A stretch of 64,000 nt of DNA from Rhodococcus rhodochrous. GTDB lineage: Bacteria; Actinomycetota; Actinomycetes; Mycobacteriales; Mycobacteriaceae. The position numbers and the translations under genes were made by a program. The notes beneath the pieces are model-generated. The model ran no database searches and was not told the origin of the DNA. It worked only from the letters and a program-made list of their open reading frames with translations. The DNA is taken from NCBI RefSeq assembly GCF_900187265.1, contig NZ_LT906450.1:3277444-3341443 (forward strand), in the 5' to 3' direction. This document shows, one piece after another, positions 63,026 to 64,000 of the stretch. How positions within the stretch are numbered: the first letter of the stretch is position 1; each line of letters starts with the position of its first letter.

Positions 63026-64000
63026 TCAGCGTTCGCCGAGCACCTCACCGATATATCTCGCAACGGTGGCGACCGATGCGATGGTTCCCGGATAGTCCAT
63101 CCGGGTGGGGCCGAGCACTCCCAGACCACCGAAGACCGTACCCGCGGCCCCGTAACCGGTGGACACGACCGAGGTGGTGCGCATCTCCTCGAACTGGGTC
63201 TCCTCACCGATGCGGACGGTGACCCGGCCGGCGTCCTGGCTGGACGCGAGCAGTTTGAGCACCACCACCTGTTCCTCGAGGGCTTCGAGGACCGTGCGCA
63301 ACGAGCCCGGCACCATGCCGTGGCCGTCGAAGTCGGCGGCGTTGCGGGTGAGATTGGCCGTGCCGCCGAGCACGAGACGCTCCTCGGGGTGCTCGACGAG
63401 GGTCTCGACCAGCACGGTGGTGCACCGGATCAGCGCGTCGCGCAGATCGTCCGGTGCGTTGTCGGCGAGTTCGGTGACCGCGATGGACGCGGCGGCGAGC
63501 CGCTTGCCGGTCAACGCCCCGCCGAGCAGCTCACGCAGCCGCGACAGGCCGTCCTCGTCGATCACGTCGCCGAGTTCGACGATGCGCTGATCGACGCGGC
63601 CCGAATCGGTGATGAGCACGAGCAGCAGCCGCGCCGGTGTCAGCCCGACCACCTCGAGGTGACGCACGGACGACGCCGACAGCGTCGGGTACTGCACGAC
63701 CGCCACCTGACGGGTGAGCTGCGCGAGCAACCGCACCGCGCGTCGCAGCACGTCGTCGAGGTCGACGCCCGATTCGAGGAACTGCAGGATCGCGCGGCGC
63801 TCGGCCGACGAGAGCGGCTTGACCTCCGCGATCCTGTCGACGAACTGGCGGTAGCCCTTGTCGGTGGGCACGCGTCCCGAGCTCGTATGGGTCTGTGTGA
63901 TGTATCCCTCTGCCTCGAGCACAGCCATGTCGTTGCGGACCGTGGCGCTGGACACACCGAGGTTGTGCCGGTCGACGAGAGTCTTGGAGCCGATCGGCTC
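63026..64000 (-). CDS. hrcA: Heat-inducible transcription repressor HrcA, start beyond window
   Basis: At least 325 residues of HrcA, which represses heat-shock operons by binding CIRCE sites. The winged-helix region is visible at the window edge ([31 protein letters not shown]), and the GAF-like and dimerisation domains follow, ending [25 protein letters not shown]. The frame stays open to base 64000, so the first residues and the promoter are outside. No CIRCE element is seen upstream of dnaJ, which follows 49 bases later and is probably co-transcribed. Confidence 0.94.
   Translation of the reverse strand, partial: EPIGSKTLVDRHNLGVSSATVRNDMAVLEAEGYITQTHTSSGRVPTDKGYRQFVDRIAEVKPLSSAERRAILQFLESGVDLDDVLRRAVRLLAQLTRQVAVVQYPTLSASSVRHLEVVGLTPARLLLVLITDSGRVDQRIVELGDVIDEDGLSRLRELLGGALTGKRLAAASIAVTELADNAPDDLRDALIRCTTVLVETLVEHPEERLVLGGTANLTRNAADFDGHGMVPGSLRTVLEALEEQVVVLKLLASSQDAGRVTVRIGEETQFEEMRTTSVVSTGYGAAGTVFGGLGVLGPTRMDYPGTIASVATVARYIGEVLGER

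Overview
The window is chromosomal DNA from a high-GC actinobacterium of the mycolic-acid-containing group, most likely a Rhodococcus (family Nocardiaceae). The evidence is the GC-rich third codon positions, the many GTG and TTG starts, an antigen-85-type mycolyltransferase, a mabR-fabD-acpM-kas-accD6 fatty acid synthase II block, and gene order that follows the Mycobacterium tuberculosis chromosome in three long stretches. Genus is an inference from gene content; no rRNA is present. I see no insertion sequence, prophage, CRISPR array or large biosynthetic cluster. This is mostly core genome with small accessory inserts.

Layout. 1-5.8 kb: end of a proline iminopeptidase gene, a CHAP-domain protein, an RNB ribonuclease, RNase P RNA (minus strand), a DUF1697 protein and a secreted lipase. 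5.8-22.2 kb: a block collinear with Rv2228c-Rv2247: RNase H/phosphatase, zinc-ribbon protein, NIF3 protein, PtkA-like and PtpA proteins, SURF1, peroxiredoxin AhpE, DUF3052, pyruvate dehydrogenase E1 (aceE), the regulator MabR, then fabD-acpM-kasA-accD6. This links pyruvate oxidation to malonyl-CoA use and mycolate precursor elongation, with a 23-bp inverted repeat upstream of fabD as the likely MabR operator. 22.2-35.7 kb: accessory genes, including a serine hydrolase, an NDMA-dependent alcohol dehydrogenase with a KstR-like site, a beta-CASP metallo-hydrolase, a DUF35/thiolase pair, a mycolyltransferase, a WYL regulator, DinB and VOC proteins, a TetR regulator and an NhaA-DsbA fusion.

35.7-46.6 kb: tRNA-Met(CAT) and tRNA-Asn next to dnaG and dgt, a YdcF protein, a TPM-domain protein, glyS, and the zinc regulators smtB-zur. 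46.6-64 kb: two YbjN-like proteins, uppS, recO, an amidase, then era, a CNNM/CorC protein, ybeY, phoH, rsmE, dnaJ and the start of hrcA. This order is again mycobacterial but is broken by two accessory inserts, each with its own TetR gene: TetR-permease-cysteine hydrolase after the amidase, and TetR-MFS-alpha/beta hydrolase between phoH and rsmE.

Regulatory features stand out. Six genes lack a Shine-Dalgarno sequence and have a TANNNT hexamer 6-7 bases before the start codon, the signature of leaderless transcripts. Several near-perfect palindromes sit in intergenic regions as probable operators or bidirectional terminators, and one 35-bp terminator-like hairpin occurs in two related copies 20 kb apart.
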